Below are positions 15,327-24,231 of a stretch of 64,000 bases of DNA, piece after piece. The stretch comes from Rhizobium sp. NFR07. Its GTDB lineage: Bacteria; Pseudomonadota; Alphaproteobacteria; Rhizobiales; Rhizobiaceae. Position 1 is the stretch's first letter. The number at the start of each line of letters is the position of its first letter. Below the pieces are notes generated by a model. It saw only the letters and a program-made list of their open reading frames with translations, ran no database searches and was not told the DNA's origin. The stretch spans positions 1 through 64,000 of the forward strand of contig NZ_FOKM01000013.1 of NCBI RefSeq assembly GCF_900111905.1, in the 5' to 3' direction. A program made the translations under genes and the position numbers.

Positions 15327-17803
15327 CGACCCTGCCCCGCTTCATGGCTGGCGACCTCGTGGACGGCTGGTCGCTGCTGGTGACGGAGCCCGGTGCCTAC
15401 GGGCTGCCCAATGACATTCCGTCCGATCGCGAGACCCTGCCGGCAATCGTGCCGGGCACGCTGGCCGCCGCGCTTGAAGGCGCAGGGCGCTTCGACCGCG
15501 ACGATCCCGAACCGCTGATCGACAAGGATGCCTGGTATTGCCGTTCGCTTGCGGATGTGGCGCCGGGGCAGGCGCTATTGCGCTTCGAGGGGCTGGCGAC
15601 GATCGCCGACGTCTTTCTCGATGACCGGCTGATCCTGTCGTCGGCAAGCATGTTCGAGAGCCATGACGTCGCCGTCGATCTCATCGGCAATGAAACGCTC
15701 TCCATCTGCTTTCGTGCACTCAAACCGCATCTCGAAAAGACGGGCCCCCGCGCCCGCTGGCGGCCACGGCTGATGAACAATCAGGGGCTTCGGCTCGTTC
15801 GCACCACGACGCTCGGCTTCATGCCGGGCTGGTGTCCGGAGGTGCATGCCGTCGGACCGTGGAGACCTGTGTCGGTAAGGCGAAGTGCAAGTCCACTCTC
15901 CCCCGCAAGTGGGGAGAGTGGATGGGGCACGATCCCCGCATTTATCAACCGTCTTGAAGGGGTCAGCTTTTCAGCTTTACTCGCCGACAACGGAGATGGT
16001 GTTCTCAAAGTCGGCTTTGCCGATGACGATCCGGACCGTGACCTCCGGCTCCTCTGTGCCGGCCATGAAACCGCCTTCACCTTTTCCGGCGGACGATATT
16101 CGGCTGAACTGCGCCTGCCCGGCATCGCTCCCTGGTGGCCGCATACCCATGGGGAAGCCACGCTTTACGATGTCACGCTGCGCGTCGACGGCAGGGACAT
16201 ACCCCTCGCCCGTACCGGCTTTCGCAACGTCGAAGTCGATCGCGGGACCGACGGCAAGGACTTTGCCTTTCTGGTGAACGGCGAGAGGATCTTCTGCCGC
16301 GGAGCGGTATGGACCTCGGCCGATATCGTCGGCTTGGCCGGCGACAGGCAGAGCTACGAGCCTTGGCTGCGGTTGGCGAAGGAGGCGGGCATGAACATGA
16401 TCCGCGTCCCGGGCATCGCCCTCTATGAAAGCCCGGATTTCTTCGCGCTTTGCGACGAACTGGGTCTGATGGTCTGGCAGGACCTGATGTTTGCCAATTT
16501 CGACTATCCCGCCGCGGACCCGGATTTCCTGATTCACGTGAAATCGGAGGTCGACCAGTTCCTGGCACGGACGTCGCTCAATCCATCGCTGGCTATCATC
16601 TGCGGCGGCAGCGAGATCTGGCAGCAGGGGGCCATGCTGGGCCTGCCCGAGCGGATCTGGAAGGGGCAGCTCTGCGCCGAGATCCTGCCCACGCTGGTGA
16701 CGAATCAGCGGCCGGACCTGCCCTATGCGGAAAACTCGCCATGCGGCGGGGCTCTGCCCTTCTATCCCAATGCCGGCGTGGCGCATTATTACGGCGTCGG
16801 CGCCTATCTGCGGCCACTCGAGGATGCGCGTCGCGCCGACATCCGCTTCGCCGCCGAATGCCTCGCCTTCTCCAACATGTCGGAGACGGAGAGGCTGGAC
16901 CACGGCAAATCCGGCATTCCGCGTGATGCCGGCGCCGACTGGGATTTCGAGGATGTCCGCGACCACTATCTCGGCGTGCTTTATGGCGTCGATGCGAAAG
17001 CGTTGCGAAACGCCGATTTCGAGCGCTATCTGGCACTTTCCCGCGCTGTGACGGGCGAGGTCATGGAAGCAGCTTTCGCGGAGTGGCGCAGGCCAGGTTC
17101 CTCCTGCCATGGCGCGCTGACCTTTACCCTGCAGGATGTGATGAAGGGCCCGGGCTGGGGCGTGGTCGGCGCGGACGGCAGACCGAAACCGGCTTGGTTC
17201 GCGCTGAAGCGGGCATTCCGCCCCGTACAGGTTGTCTTTGCCGACGAAGGCACCAACGGCCTCGACGTGCATGTGCTCAACGAAACCGCCGAGGCGCGGA
17301 CGCTGCGTCTGGAAGTTACCTGCTTGCGCGACGGGAAAATGCCAGTCGTATCCGGCCGGCGGGAAATCGCGCTTGCGCCGCGGGAGTGCGAGACAATCGC
17401 CTGCACCGATCTGTTCGGCGCCTTCTTCGACGCGAATTATGCCTATCGCTTCGGCCCGCCCTCCCATGACGTCGTGGTGGCGCGCCTGCTCGATGCCGGG
17501 ACCGACGCGGTCATCGCGGAAGCGTTTCACTTCCCGCTTGGCCGCGACAGGGCGATGCACGGGGTGCAGCTCAGAGCAAATCTGGGTCGGGACGAGGATG
17601 GCTGGTGGCTGGACGTGACGGCGGATGTGTTTGCCCAGTCGGTCAGAATTGAGGCGGAAGGCTTTCAGCCGGCGGACAACTGGTTCCATCTTGCACCCGG
17701 CACCGCCAGGCGCATCCGGCTTAAGCCGATCAATGACACAGTCGACGCGCAGCCATCCGGCACCGTGCGATCACTCGGCGGCAGCGGTCCGATTGTCTTC
17801 TGA
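15323..17803 (+). CDS. Glycoside hydrolase family 2-like protein (beta-mannosidase type)
   Basis: An 826-aa protein with the GH2 order: N-terminal sugar-binding jelly roll (about 1-190), Ig-like domain (about 200-300), TIM barrel (about 300-610) and C-terminal beta domain. The barrel motif NPSLAIICGGSE resembles the family's acid/base motif, placing the acid at Glu431. FAAECLAF (Glu512) fits the nucleophile. No signal peptide is visible, so it looks cytoplasmic, unusual for polysaccharide degradation. It starts with GTG overlapping the DUF1839 stop and so belongs to the carrier-protein operon, suggesting a glycosylated intermediate. A short palindromic repeat is inserted in frame at residues 190-200. 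Its 3' end overlaps the convergent hydrolase by 33 bases. Confidence 0.8.
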   Translation: MTTLPRFMAGDLVDGWSLLVTEPGAYGLPNDIPSDRETLPAIVPGTLAAALEGAGRFDRDDPEPLIDKDAWYCRSLADVAPGQALLRFEGLATIADVFLDDRLILSSASMFESHDVAVDLIGNETLSICFRALKPHLEKTGPRARWRPRLMNNQGLRLVRTTTLGFMPGWCPEVHAVGPWRPVSVRRSASPLSPASGESGWGTIPAFINRLEGVSFSALLADNGDGVLKVGFADDDPDRDLRLLCAGHETAFTFSGGRYSAELRLPGIAPWWPHTHGEATLYDVTLRVDGRDIPLARTGFRNVEVDRGTDGKDFAFLVNGERIFCRGAVWTSADIVGLAGDRQSYEPWLRLAKEAGMNMIRVPGIALYESPDFFALCDELGLMVWQDLMFANFDYPAADPDFLIHVKSEVDQFLARTSLNPSLAIICGGSEIWQQGAMLGLPERIWKGQLCAEILPTLVTNQRPDLPYAENSPCGGALPFYPNAGVAHYYGVGAYLRPLEDARRADIRFAAECLAFSNMSETERLDHGKSGIPRDAGADWDFEDVRDHYLGVLYGVDAKALRNADFERYLALSRAVTGEVMEAAFAEWRRPGSSCHGALTFTLQDVMKGPGWGVVGADGRPKPAWFALKRAFRPVQVVFADEGTNGLDVHVLNETAEARTLRLEVTCLRDGKMPVVSGRREIALAPRECETIACTDLFGAFFDANYAYRFGPPSHDVVVARLLDAGTDAVIAEAFHFPLGRDRAMHGVQLRANLGRDEDGWWLDVTADVFAQSVRIEAEGFQPADNWFHLAPGTARRIRLKPINDTVDAQPSGTVRSLGGSGPIVF
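15892..15922. repeat. Palindromic element inserted in frame within the GH2-like gene
   Basis: A perfect 12-base stem, TCCACTCTCCCC (15892-15903) and GGGGAGAGTGGA (15911-15922), with a 7-base loop. It encodes the low-complexity stretch SPLSPASGESG at the join between the sugar-binding and Ig-like domains. Its core CTCTCCC..GGGAGAG matches the inner hairpins of the intergenic repeat at 11268-11336. Confidence 0.7.
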
Positions 17804-19591
17804 CCCCGGCGTCGAGGGCTCAAGACGTGCAACCATATGCATCACAGCGTCGAGATAGATCTGTGCGGCCTCCGGCGGCGTCAGATTGTGATCGGCATCG
17901 GGGATGATCGTGGCTGAGACATTCTCCCACTGGACATGGGAGCACCCGTCGCGTCCGAAATAATAGCTGTACTGTTCGAGGCCGAGATCCTCGTCGCTAT
18001 AAAGGATGGCCAGCGGCATGCCGCGGCGGTGAAGGGTCTCGAAAGCCTGGCGGATCTCGCGCCCTTCCGGCAGGACGAAGCGGATGGCATGCAGCACGCC
18101 GCGTGTCAGGCGCCGGCCAAGGCCATTTGCGATATTGGACAATGCCGCGACGAGATCCACCTCGCCGGAAAAGATGCGTTTCAGCGTGGCCCTGTTGAAT
18201 GCACGTCGCCCGTAATCCTCAAGGCTTCGGGTGCCGTTGACGACCGCATCGTCCACCGAGCGGCCCGTCTGCCAGCGGAAGACCGCCGGGTTGACCGCGA
18301 TGACGCCGGCGATGCGCTCATCCTGCAACGCCGCGCGAAAGGCCAGATAGGCACCGCTGCAGCGGCCGGAAACGCAGATGCGCCCGAAATTGCGCGATTG
18401 CAGAAAGTCCAGGGCATCCGTGACGTCGCCGATCTGGCTGTCGTGATAAAGGACCTGTGCCGGCCGGCCAGGAACCGGGGCGCTGTCGGCCACGCCGGCA
18501 GTATCGAAGCGCAATGAGGCGATGCCGGCACGGGCGAGCCGCCGCGCCATGCCGACCGTGCTTCTGCCCCAACCGGAGTGACGGTCATAGGCGGATGTCA
18601 GGAACAGGACGACGGTGTCCCGCCGGCTTGTTCCCGAGGGCTCGCAGAGAACACCGACGAGATGCTGCGGCGCACCGAAGCGCATAGGGGTTTCGATAAA
18701 CTCCTCGCCGATCAGTTCGCCAGCCGCAACAGCCTGCCGGGGAAGGGCCGGATGCGGCGCGATGGGAAGTGCGGAGATCCAGCTGACGACGTCTTCCACC
18801 AGTGCCATCGGCAGAACGGATGTGGTCGGGTTGGCGACGAGCGCCTGATAGCCGTCAAAGGCGCATTCGCTGACATCCGCACCGGTTGCGCCGAGCCGCG
18901 CGACAAACTCGCCGTCGGACGGGCGCTCGGGCCGGGCCGCAACCAGGATACGGCCGGCGGGCGGCGCCTCAAGCGTCATCAGGTTGACCCGGCGTAACTC
19001 GTCCGCGACGCCGGCGGGCATGATGAGCGAACCGATCGACACGCCGGACCGGTTGCGCTGATGGGGGGCAAGGCCGAGATTGTCGTCGACGACGCTTGAC
19101 CAGAGCGCAAGCTCGCGAAGATGCATGCGGCCCGACACGACAGGTGCGAGGAAAGCCATCGCCTCCAGCCCGTCAAGCGCCGCGGCGGCCCTGGTCGCGA
19201 TGACGCAACCGAACCCCTCGGCAACGATCGCGATGCGGCCGCAGCCCGACAGCGCCCTCAGCTTCTCGGCAGCGACGACAAGGCTTTCCGTCCATGTGGC
19301 GAGATCACCGCCGCCATCTGGGGAATCGAGCGCATCGCCGGTACCGGGATAGTCGAAGCGCAGGCTGGGGATTCCGTGCGCGGCAAGCTTTTCGGCGGTG
19401 ACGCGCCACAGCTTTCGGACGGAGATCTCTTCCAGTCCCCAGGGGCTGGCGAAGAGGACCGCAAGCCGCGCGGGCGTTTCTTCCGGGCCGGCCGGCATGA
19501 ACAGGCCAATAGTCTCGGAGAAGGCTATCGGCTGAGCCGCCCGCTGCGGCAGGTTCCCATCAGACGTCCGGGGAGTTTCATGACTGTTCAT
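17771..19591 (-). CDS. Two-domain alpha/beta hydrolase-fold protein with a Cys nucleophile
   Basis: A 606-aa protein made of two tandem alpha/beta hydrolase domains (about 20-285 and 300-590). In the first, the nucleophile elbow reads AEGFG, with Gly in place of Ser, so it looks inactive. In the second the elbow is GRCSG with Cys411 as nucleophile. SDEDLG (about 532-537) can supply the acid and PDADHNL (His568) the base. Cys elbows are typical of acyl-transferring members such as PHA synthases. It converges on, and overlaps, the carrier-protein operon, suggesting thioester transfer or release. The start at MNSHETP is preferred. A start 13 codons upstream is possible. Exosortase-associated hydrolases have a similar look. 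Confidence 0.72.
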   Translation of the reverse strand: MNSHETPRTSDGNLPQRAAQPIAFSETIGLFMPAGPEETPARLAVLFASPWGLEEISVRKLWRVTAEKLAAHGIPSLRFDYPGTGDALDSPDGGGDLATWTESLVVAAEKLRALSGCGRIAIVAEGFGCVIATRAAAALDGLEAMAFLAPVVSGRMHLRELALWSSVVDDNLGLAPHQRNRSGVSIGSLIMPAGVADELRRVNLMTLEAPPAGRILVAARPERPSDGEFVARLGATGADVSECAFDGYQALVANPTTSVLPMALVEDVVSWISALPIAPHPALPRQAVAAGELIGEEFIETPMRFGAPQHLVGVLCEPSGTSRRDTVVLFLTSAYDRHSGWGRSTVGMARRLARAGIASLRFDTAGVADSAPVPGRPAQVLYHDSQIGDVTDALDFLQSRNFGRICVSGRCSGAYLAFRAALQDERIAGVIAVNPAVFRWQTGRSVDDAVVNGTRSLEDYGRRAFNRATLKRIFSGEVDLVAALSNIANGLGRRLTRGVLHAIRFVLPEGREIRQAFETLHRRGMPLAILYSDEDLGLEQYSYYFGRDGCSHVQWENVSATIIPDADHNLTPPEAAQIYLDAVMHMVARLEPSTPGSEDNRTAAAE

Positions 19592-19964
19592 TGTCGGAAT
19601 CCGGACGATGAGAATCAGCTTAATTACCATAGCCTAAAGTCACTTGCGCGGAATTAAGATGACTGCTCGACGTTTAACGGCTGCAGGCAGGGCGTTCTGA
19701 AACAGGCCGCGGGCATGCGCCGCATCACGAGATCGTCCAGCCCATGCGCGGCCGTCGCGGCTGCGGCGGTGATGCACCCGCAAAAGACGCAACGGGAACG
19801 GGATTTCGCCGAGCTTGGCATAAGGTGACGCCCCAGCAGACGACGAGAGAGGCGGCACAGTTTGGGACCGGCCGGGAAAACCTCTCTTCTCGCCGCTACG
19901 GGCTTCAATCGTGTCGTGTTTAGATATAGGTCAATGCTGCAACGCAGCGCAGGGGAGTAAGTGG
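19592..19964. other. Intergenic region upstream of purU
   Basis: About 370 bases between divergent genes. Short reading frames on the minus strand (72 and 84 codons) lack ribosome sites and have no recognisable protein character. AT-rich spots near 19600-19660 and 19915-19935 could hold the two divergent promoters. Nothing more specific is seen. Confidence 0.35.
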
Positions 19965-20849
19965 ATGAAAAGCTATGTCTTGACCGTATCGTGCAGATCG
20001 ACGCGAGGCATCGTCGCTGCCATTTCCGGCTTTCTGGCCGAGAAGGGCTGCAACATCATCGACAGCTCGCAGTTCGACGATCTCGACACCGGCAAGTTCT
20101 TCATGCGCGTCAGCTTCATCTCCGAAGAGGGCGTGGACCGCGACACGATCATGACCGGCTTCGCGCCGATTGCGGAAAAGTTCGGCATGGAATGGGACGT
20201 GTTCGACAGCGCCGATCGAATGAAGGTCCTGCTGATGGTCTCCCGCTTCGGTCACTGCCTGAACGACCTTCTCTACCGCTGGAAGATCGGCGCGCTGCCG
20301 ATCGATATCGTGGGCGTCGTCTCCAACCATTTCGACTATCAGAAGCTCGTCGTGAACAACGACATTCCCTTCCACCACATCAAGGTGACCAAGGATAACA
20401 AGCCGCAGGCCGAAGCGCAGCTGATGGAGGTCGTGGAATCGAGCGGCACCGAGCTGGTCGTTCTCGCCCGCTACATGCAGGTTCTCTCCGACCAGCTATG
20501 CGCCAAGATGTCGGGCAAGATCATCAACATCCACCATTCCTTCCTGCCGTCGTTCAAGGGCGCCAACCCCTATAAGCAGGCCTATCAGCGTGGCGTGAAG
20601 CTGATCGGCGCCACGGCCCACTACGTCACCGCCGACCTCGACGAAGGCCCGATCATCGAGCAGGACGTCGCCCGCATCACTCACGCACAGTCGCCGGACG
20701 ACTATGTTTCGCTCGGTCGGGACGTCGAAAGCCAGGTGCTTGCCCGCGCCATCCACGCCCATATCCATCACCGTACCTTCATCAACGGCAACCGTACCGT
20801 CGTCTTCCCACCGAGCCCCGGATCCTACGCATCCGAACGGATGGGATAA
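19965..20849 (+). CDS. purU: Formyltetrahydrofolate deformylase
   Basis: Hydrolyses 10-formyl-THF to THF and formate, balancing one-carbon pools and feeding formate to purine synthesis. The 294-aa product has an N-terminal ACT domain (SYVLTVSCRSTRGIVAAISG) and a C-terminal formyltransferase-type domain with NIHHSFLPSFKGANPY, TAHYVTADLDEGPIIEQDV and the final RTVVF segment. An upstream in-frame ATG exists. This ATG is chosen because AGGGGAGTAAG precedes it and the ACT strand begins directly. Confidence 0.95.
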   Translation: MKSYVLTVSCRSTRGIVAAISGFLAEKGCNIIDSSQFDDLDTGKFFMRVSFISEEGVDRDTIMTGFAPIAEKFGMEWDVFDSADRMKVLLMVSRFGHCLNDLLYRWKIGALPIDIVGVVSNHFDYQKLVVNNDIPFHHIKVTKDNKPQAEAQLMEVVESSGTELVVLARYMQVLSDQLCAKMSGKIINIHHSFLPSFKGANPYKQAYQRGVKLIGATAHYVTADLDEGPIIEQDVARITHAQSPDDYVSLGRDVESQVLARAIHAHIHHRTFINGNRTVVFPPSPGSYASERMG

Positions 20850-20935
20850 GGAACATGCAATAGGGCTCAAAAGCCCTATGGACGCGGCGTTATAGCGCGC
20901 TATCCTCTCTCCTGAGCATCGTCCCGGAGAGTAGG

Positions 20936-23575
20936 ATGTCAGACGCCGCGCCTGAGCCCGAAATACCCTATGACTCCCTCAGCGACGATGTGCTCGAGCG
21001 GATCAACGAACTGCTGCGGGATCATTGGGGACTTTCCGGTCAGGTCTTTCCCGTCGATGACAACGCCAGGACCAGTTTCCTCGTGGACAATGGCCACCTG
21101 CGCTATCTGCTCGAGGTCAGGCCGCCCCGGGACGAGCCGGAACTTCACCTGCAGCACGAGGCGATGCGGCACATCATCCGCGACCCCGATGGACCGCCGG
21201 TTCCCGAAGTCGTCGCGACGAAGGAAGACGCAGACATTGTCACCGCGCCCATCAACGGCGAGACCAGGTTACTTCGGCTTCTGACAACGCCGGAAGGCGA
21301 TGCGCCGCCGATCTCCGGCACGCTTTCGCCAGACGCGAGCGCCGCGCTCGGGTCACTGGTCGCGGGCCTGGCGAAAAGCCTCAAGGATTTCGACGCCGCA
21401 GGAACCGGGGGCGATCGCGAGGATGATTTGCGCAAGGCGGGTCCGCAGGCGGTTTCTCTCTTGTCCGAGGTGCGGGATCAGGAAGCGCGTGACATGATCG
21501 CCCGCGCAATGGTCACGGCGCTGCGCCGGGTGCATCCATTGTCACAGACCTTCCGTGTCGGCTTGACCGTGCCGGACCTGGCGCTCGACATCCTGGTCGG
21601 AAAGGGCGAGGCCTCGGAATGGCTCCCAACCGGGATCTCCGACATAGGCGGCCTTTCCCGCCATTGGTATGTCGCAGCCCTTGCCAAGGCCTGTGCGCGC
21701 ATCCTGTGTTCCAACGGACCTGAAGGTGATCCGTTCGCGATATTGCCGGCCGTCGCCGCCTATAACGCCATCAATCCGCTGAATGCAGGCGAGGCGGAAG
21801 CGCTGTGGCCGCTTGTGATCGCCCAGCTTGCGCTGCTTGCCGCGATTGCCGAGAACAGGCACACACTTGCACCGGATGACGCAACTGCGGCTGGCCAGGC
21901 CGAGGAGCAACGGGGCCTGCTGGCAGCCGCCGGTTCCGTCTCGGCAGCTTATATGCATGCATCGATCGCAAACGCCTGCGGCATGCAGTTCGATGCGCCT
22001 GAACTCGGACGAATGCTCCCCGACATCGATCCCGACCAGATCAGGCTGGTCGATCTCGGGGTCGCGAGCCCGCTTTTCTATGACGGCAACTGGACGGACC
22101 CGGACTGCGACTGGAAGCTTCTTGCCCGCGTGGCCTGGGACACCGGAATGGGCAGCACGCGCTACGGCGAGCATAGACTTTCGCGAGCCAATGCAGAGGA
22201 CGGAGCGGAAACGGACACGTTTTCGCTGCATCTCGACGTCTGCCTGCCGGCTGCAACACGGGTCGTCGCTCCCTTCGCCGGCATCGTGAAGCGTAATGCC
22301 TCTTTGCTGTCCCTGCACGGCAAGGACGTCACCCTCCATATCGAGGGACTTGGCGAGGAAACCGCGGAGGGCAAGACGGTCGACGCAGGAGATGAGATCG
22401 GCCTCGTCGCCGGCGCGGAAAACTCCGTGGGCGGTCTGAGGGTAAGGCTTTCCCGCGACCAGGACAGGCCGCCACCGCTTTTCTGCCGGCCGTCCGAAGC
22501 GTCTATCTGGCAGCAGTTGGCGCCTTCCCCCTCGGGATTGCTCGGCATCGACTGCGATGCGCCCGCCGCCACGCCGCGACGGATCGCCAGGGCTTGGCGG
22601 GAATTCCTCTTCGATGAAACGGGCAGCAGCCAACTCGATTTCAGCGGCAAGGCGCCTGTTATCGGGCACGGGCATCCGGACGTGGCAGCCGCAGCCTACC
22701 GCCAGCTTCTGCTGATGGGCGTGGCCGTTGAAGGACAGGCCGAGGTGGAAGCACTGAAGCAGGCCCTCGTTGAAATAGCGCCGTCCGGATTCGACGGCGT
22801 CGTTCTCTTTGCCAACGCGCAATCGGCCATGGATGCGATGACAGCCCTGGTGAAAGAGAGGCCGACCCGACAGGACGCGATGCCAGGCGATGATGGCGAG
22901 CGGTCGGAAACAGAAGGATTGGACGCAGACGGCGATGCGCCGGCCGGAAGCGATGACAGGAGCGCTGATCCCGCCCTTGTGATCATCGAACCGCTATCCG
23001 CAGATAACGAGCCTCCCGCGCCCGACACCACGGCTCATCGCCAAAATGATCTCCTTGTTATCGACGAGAGACGAACCGGCTATGGGCGGCTGGGCAACTC
23101 GATGTGGGCTGTCGAACGTGAAGGTGTCAGGGCGGATCTTGTGCTCGCCGGAAACTGTGACGGCGGCGAACTGGTGATCGTCTTCTGCTCGCCGGACCTT
23201 GCCGAGGCGCTCGACGCACTCGCAGCGCCCGTGTCTCCCGTTTCTGCCGCGACAGCGCGAGCGGCACTCAAGGCCTTTCAGAATGAGGGTTTGCGGGAAA
23301 ACGCTGCCAAGGCCGCCGGCGCTCTGGCCGGTGGCCTGAAGGAGATCATGGAACGTGCGCGCGACACCGTCGACCTGCAAGGTTCGGGCCTGCTCTGGAC
23401 AATGCAACTCTCGGGAGAATCACCCGATTTTCTTGATCGCCTCAACCAGGGTGCCATCCACGGTGCCGACGGACCGGCCATGCTGGTGATCGCGCCACCG
23501 CTCTGCATCAGCGAGAAAAGCGTCACGCGCTATCTTGCGCATCTCCGTCATGCCCTTGGCATTTTGTACGAATGA
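20936..23575 (+). CDS. Triple-domain protein: APH-like kinase / M23-like / class III aminotransferase-like, all apparently degenerate
   Basis: An 879-aa uninterrupted protein with the order of known kinase-peptidase-aminotransferase fusions. Residues 1-330 look like an aminoglycoside-phosphotransferase fold, 370-500 like an M23 metallopeptidase and 530-879 like a class III aminotransferase. Key residues are missing in each. The kinase catalytic loop HGD..N is replaced (VGLTVPDLALDIL) and DFGD reads DIGG. The M23 HLGID and HLH motifs read HLDVC and LRV. In DERRTGYGRLG..LVLAGN the PLP lysine is Asn740. The frame is intact and codon use is normal, so it is probably an expressed binding or regulatory protein. 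Function unknown. Confidence 0.75.
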   Translation: MSDAAPEPEIPYDSLSDDVLERINELLRDHWGLSGQVFPVDDNARTSFLVDNGHLRYLLEVRPPRDEPELHLQHEAMRHIIRDPDGPPVPEVVATKEDADIVTAPINGETRLLRLLTTPEGDAPPISGTLSPDASAALGSLVAGLAKSLKDFDAAGTGGDREDDLRKAGPQAVSLLSEVRDQEARDMIARAMVTALRRVHPLSQTFRVGLTVPDLALDILVGKGEASEWLPTGISDIGGLSRHWYVAALAKACARILCSNGPEGDPFAILPAVAAYNAINPLNAGEAEALWPLVIAQLALLAAIAENRHTLAPDDATAAGQAEEQRGLLAAAGSVSAAYMHASIANACGMQFDAPELGRMLPDIDPDQIRLVDLGVASPLFYDGNWTDPDCDWKLLARVAWDTGMGSTRYGEHRLSRANAEDGAETDTFSLHLDVCLPAATRVVAPFAGIVKRNASLLSLHGKDVTLHIEGLGEETAEGKTVDAGDEIGLVAGAENSVGGLRVRLSRDQDRPPPLFCRPSEASIWQQLAPSPSGLLGIDCDAPAATPRRIARAWREFLFDETGSSQLDFSGKAPVIGHGHPDVAAAAYRQLLLMGVAVEGQAEVEALKQALVEIAPSGFDGVVLFANAQSAMDAMTALVKERPTRQDAMPGDDGERSETEGLDADGDAPAGSDDRSADPALVIIEPLSADNEPPAPDTTAHRQNDLLVIDERRTGYGRLGNSMWAVEREGVRADLVLAGNCDGGELVIVFCSPDLAEALDALAAPVSPVSAATARAALKAFQNEGLRENAAKAAGALAGGLKEIMERARDTVDLQGSGLLWTMQLSGESPDFLDRLNQGAIHGADGPAMLVIAPPLCISEKSVTRYLAHLRHALGILYE

Positions 23576-23756
23576 TCTTTTTTGACGCCTCGGCCCTTGC
23601 TTGCACGGATGCGGTTCCTACCTAAGCCAAACTGGGATGCCCAGACGACATTGCGAATGAAATTTCACAATATCGCCTTCATCCTGTCATCAGACAGAAA
23701 AATATTCTGCTTATAAAAGAATTCGTTGATCATGCAGCCGTCTTCGGATAGGTTTC

Positions 23757-23906
23757 ATGCCAGTCGGGATTGATTCCCACCTGACCGCGCAACTCGAAAA
23801 GAAGGAGAGTGACATGGTCGATATTGCTTGCGTCACCGCCTTCCGTCGGTATGCGCTTAAAATGAATAGCACGGATCGCTGCTCCCTTCCGTGCTGTCGA
23901 ATGTAA
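23757..23906 (+). CDS. Candidate small protein (49 or 30 aa), unconfirmed
   Basis: In the 409-base gap after the triple-domain gene a short frame encodes a 49-aa peptide ending ALKMNSTDRCSLPCCRM. An internal ATG at 23814 is preceded by a near-perfect AAGGAGAG ribosome site six bases upstream and would give 30 aa. The peptide is polar with three C-terminal cysteines and no membrane span. The opposite strand is also open over this stretch (115 codons), so coding is uncertain. The rest of the gap shows only an AT-rich, promoter-like block near 23700-23730. Confidence 0.25.
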   Translation: MPVGIDSHLTAQLEKKESDMVDIACVTAFRRYALKMNSTDRCSLPCCRM

Positions 23907-23984
23907 CGCTTCCGGTTCTTTCCGTTCCTGAAAATTATCATTCGTTTTGAGCTGCATATCCTGCAGCCAATGCGGGAGTCTATT

Positions 23985-24182
23985 ATGCAAAAGCAAGTCA
24001 TTGAATTCGCCGGCGAGCCGGTCGGCATCGTGGTGCCTGACAAGGACCGACTGAAGTTTATCGCCGTGAAGTTTCACGTCATCGATCTGGACGAGCAGAA
24101 GTTCGATTCACCGGACGACGTGCGCATGGCCATCAGCCGGCTGGTCGCGTCCAAGAACGCGGCACCGGCGGCCCACGTCTAG
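23985..24182 (+). CDS. Small conserved-looking hypothetical protein (65 aa)
   Basis: A 65-aa protein with a good GGGAGT ribosome site. It has a clear two-part look: a short beta-rich N-terminus (VIEFAGEPVGIVVPDKDRLKFIAVKFHV) and a helix (SPDDVRMAISRLVASKN). There is no signal, membrane span or metal motif. It stands alone and is closed by its own strong terminator, so it is probably a single-gene transcript. Similar small proteins are common in rhizobial genomes without known function. I do not recognise a role. Confidence 0.65.
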   Translation: MQKQVIEFAGEPVGIVVPDKDRLKFIAVKFHVIDLDEQKFDSPDDVRMAISRLVASKNAAPAAHV

Positions 24183-24231
24183 TCATTTGACACCGGTCGC
24201 TGGTGTCATGGCGACGGATCCGCAATGCAAA

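Noticed and set aside
12217..17803. Classical NRPS or polyketide cluster
   Set aside because: No adenylation, condensation, ketosynthase or thioesterase modules are present. The locus instead uses a stand-alone synthetase homologue and carrier.
23711..24077. Minus-strand frames of 110 and 115 codons opposite the 65-aa gene
   Set aside because: They overlap the better-supported plus-strand gene and have no ribosome site. The 115-codon frame has a partly protein-like end (HVTLLLFELRGQVGINPD), so it is not fully excluded.
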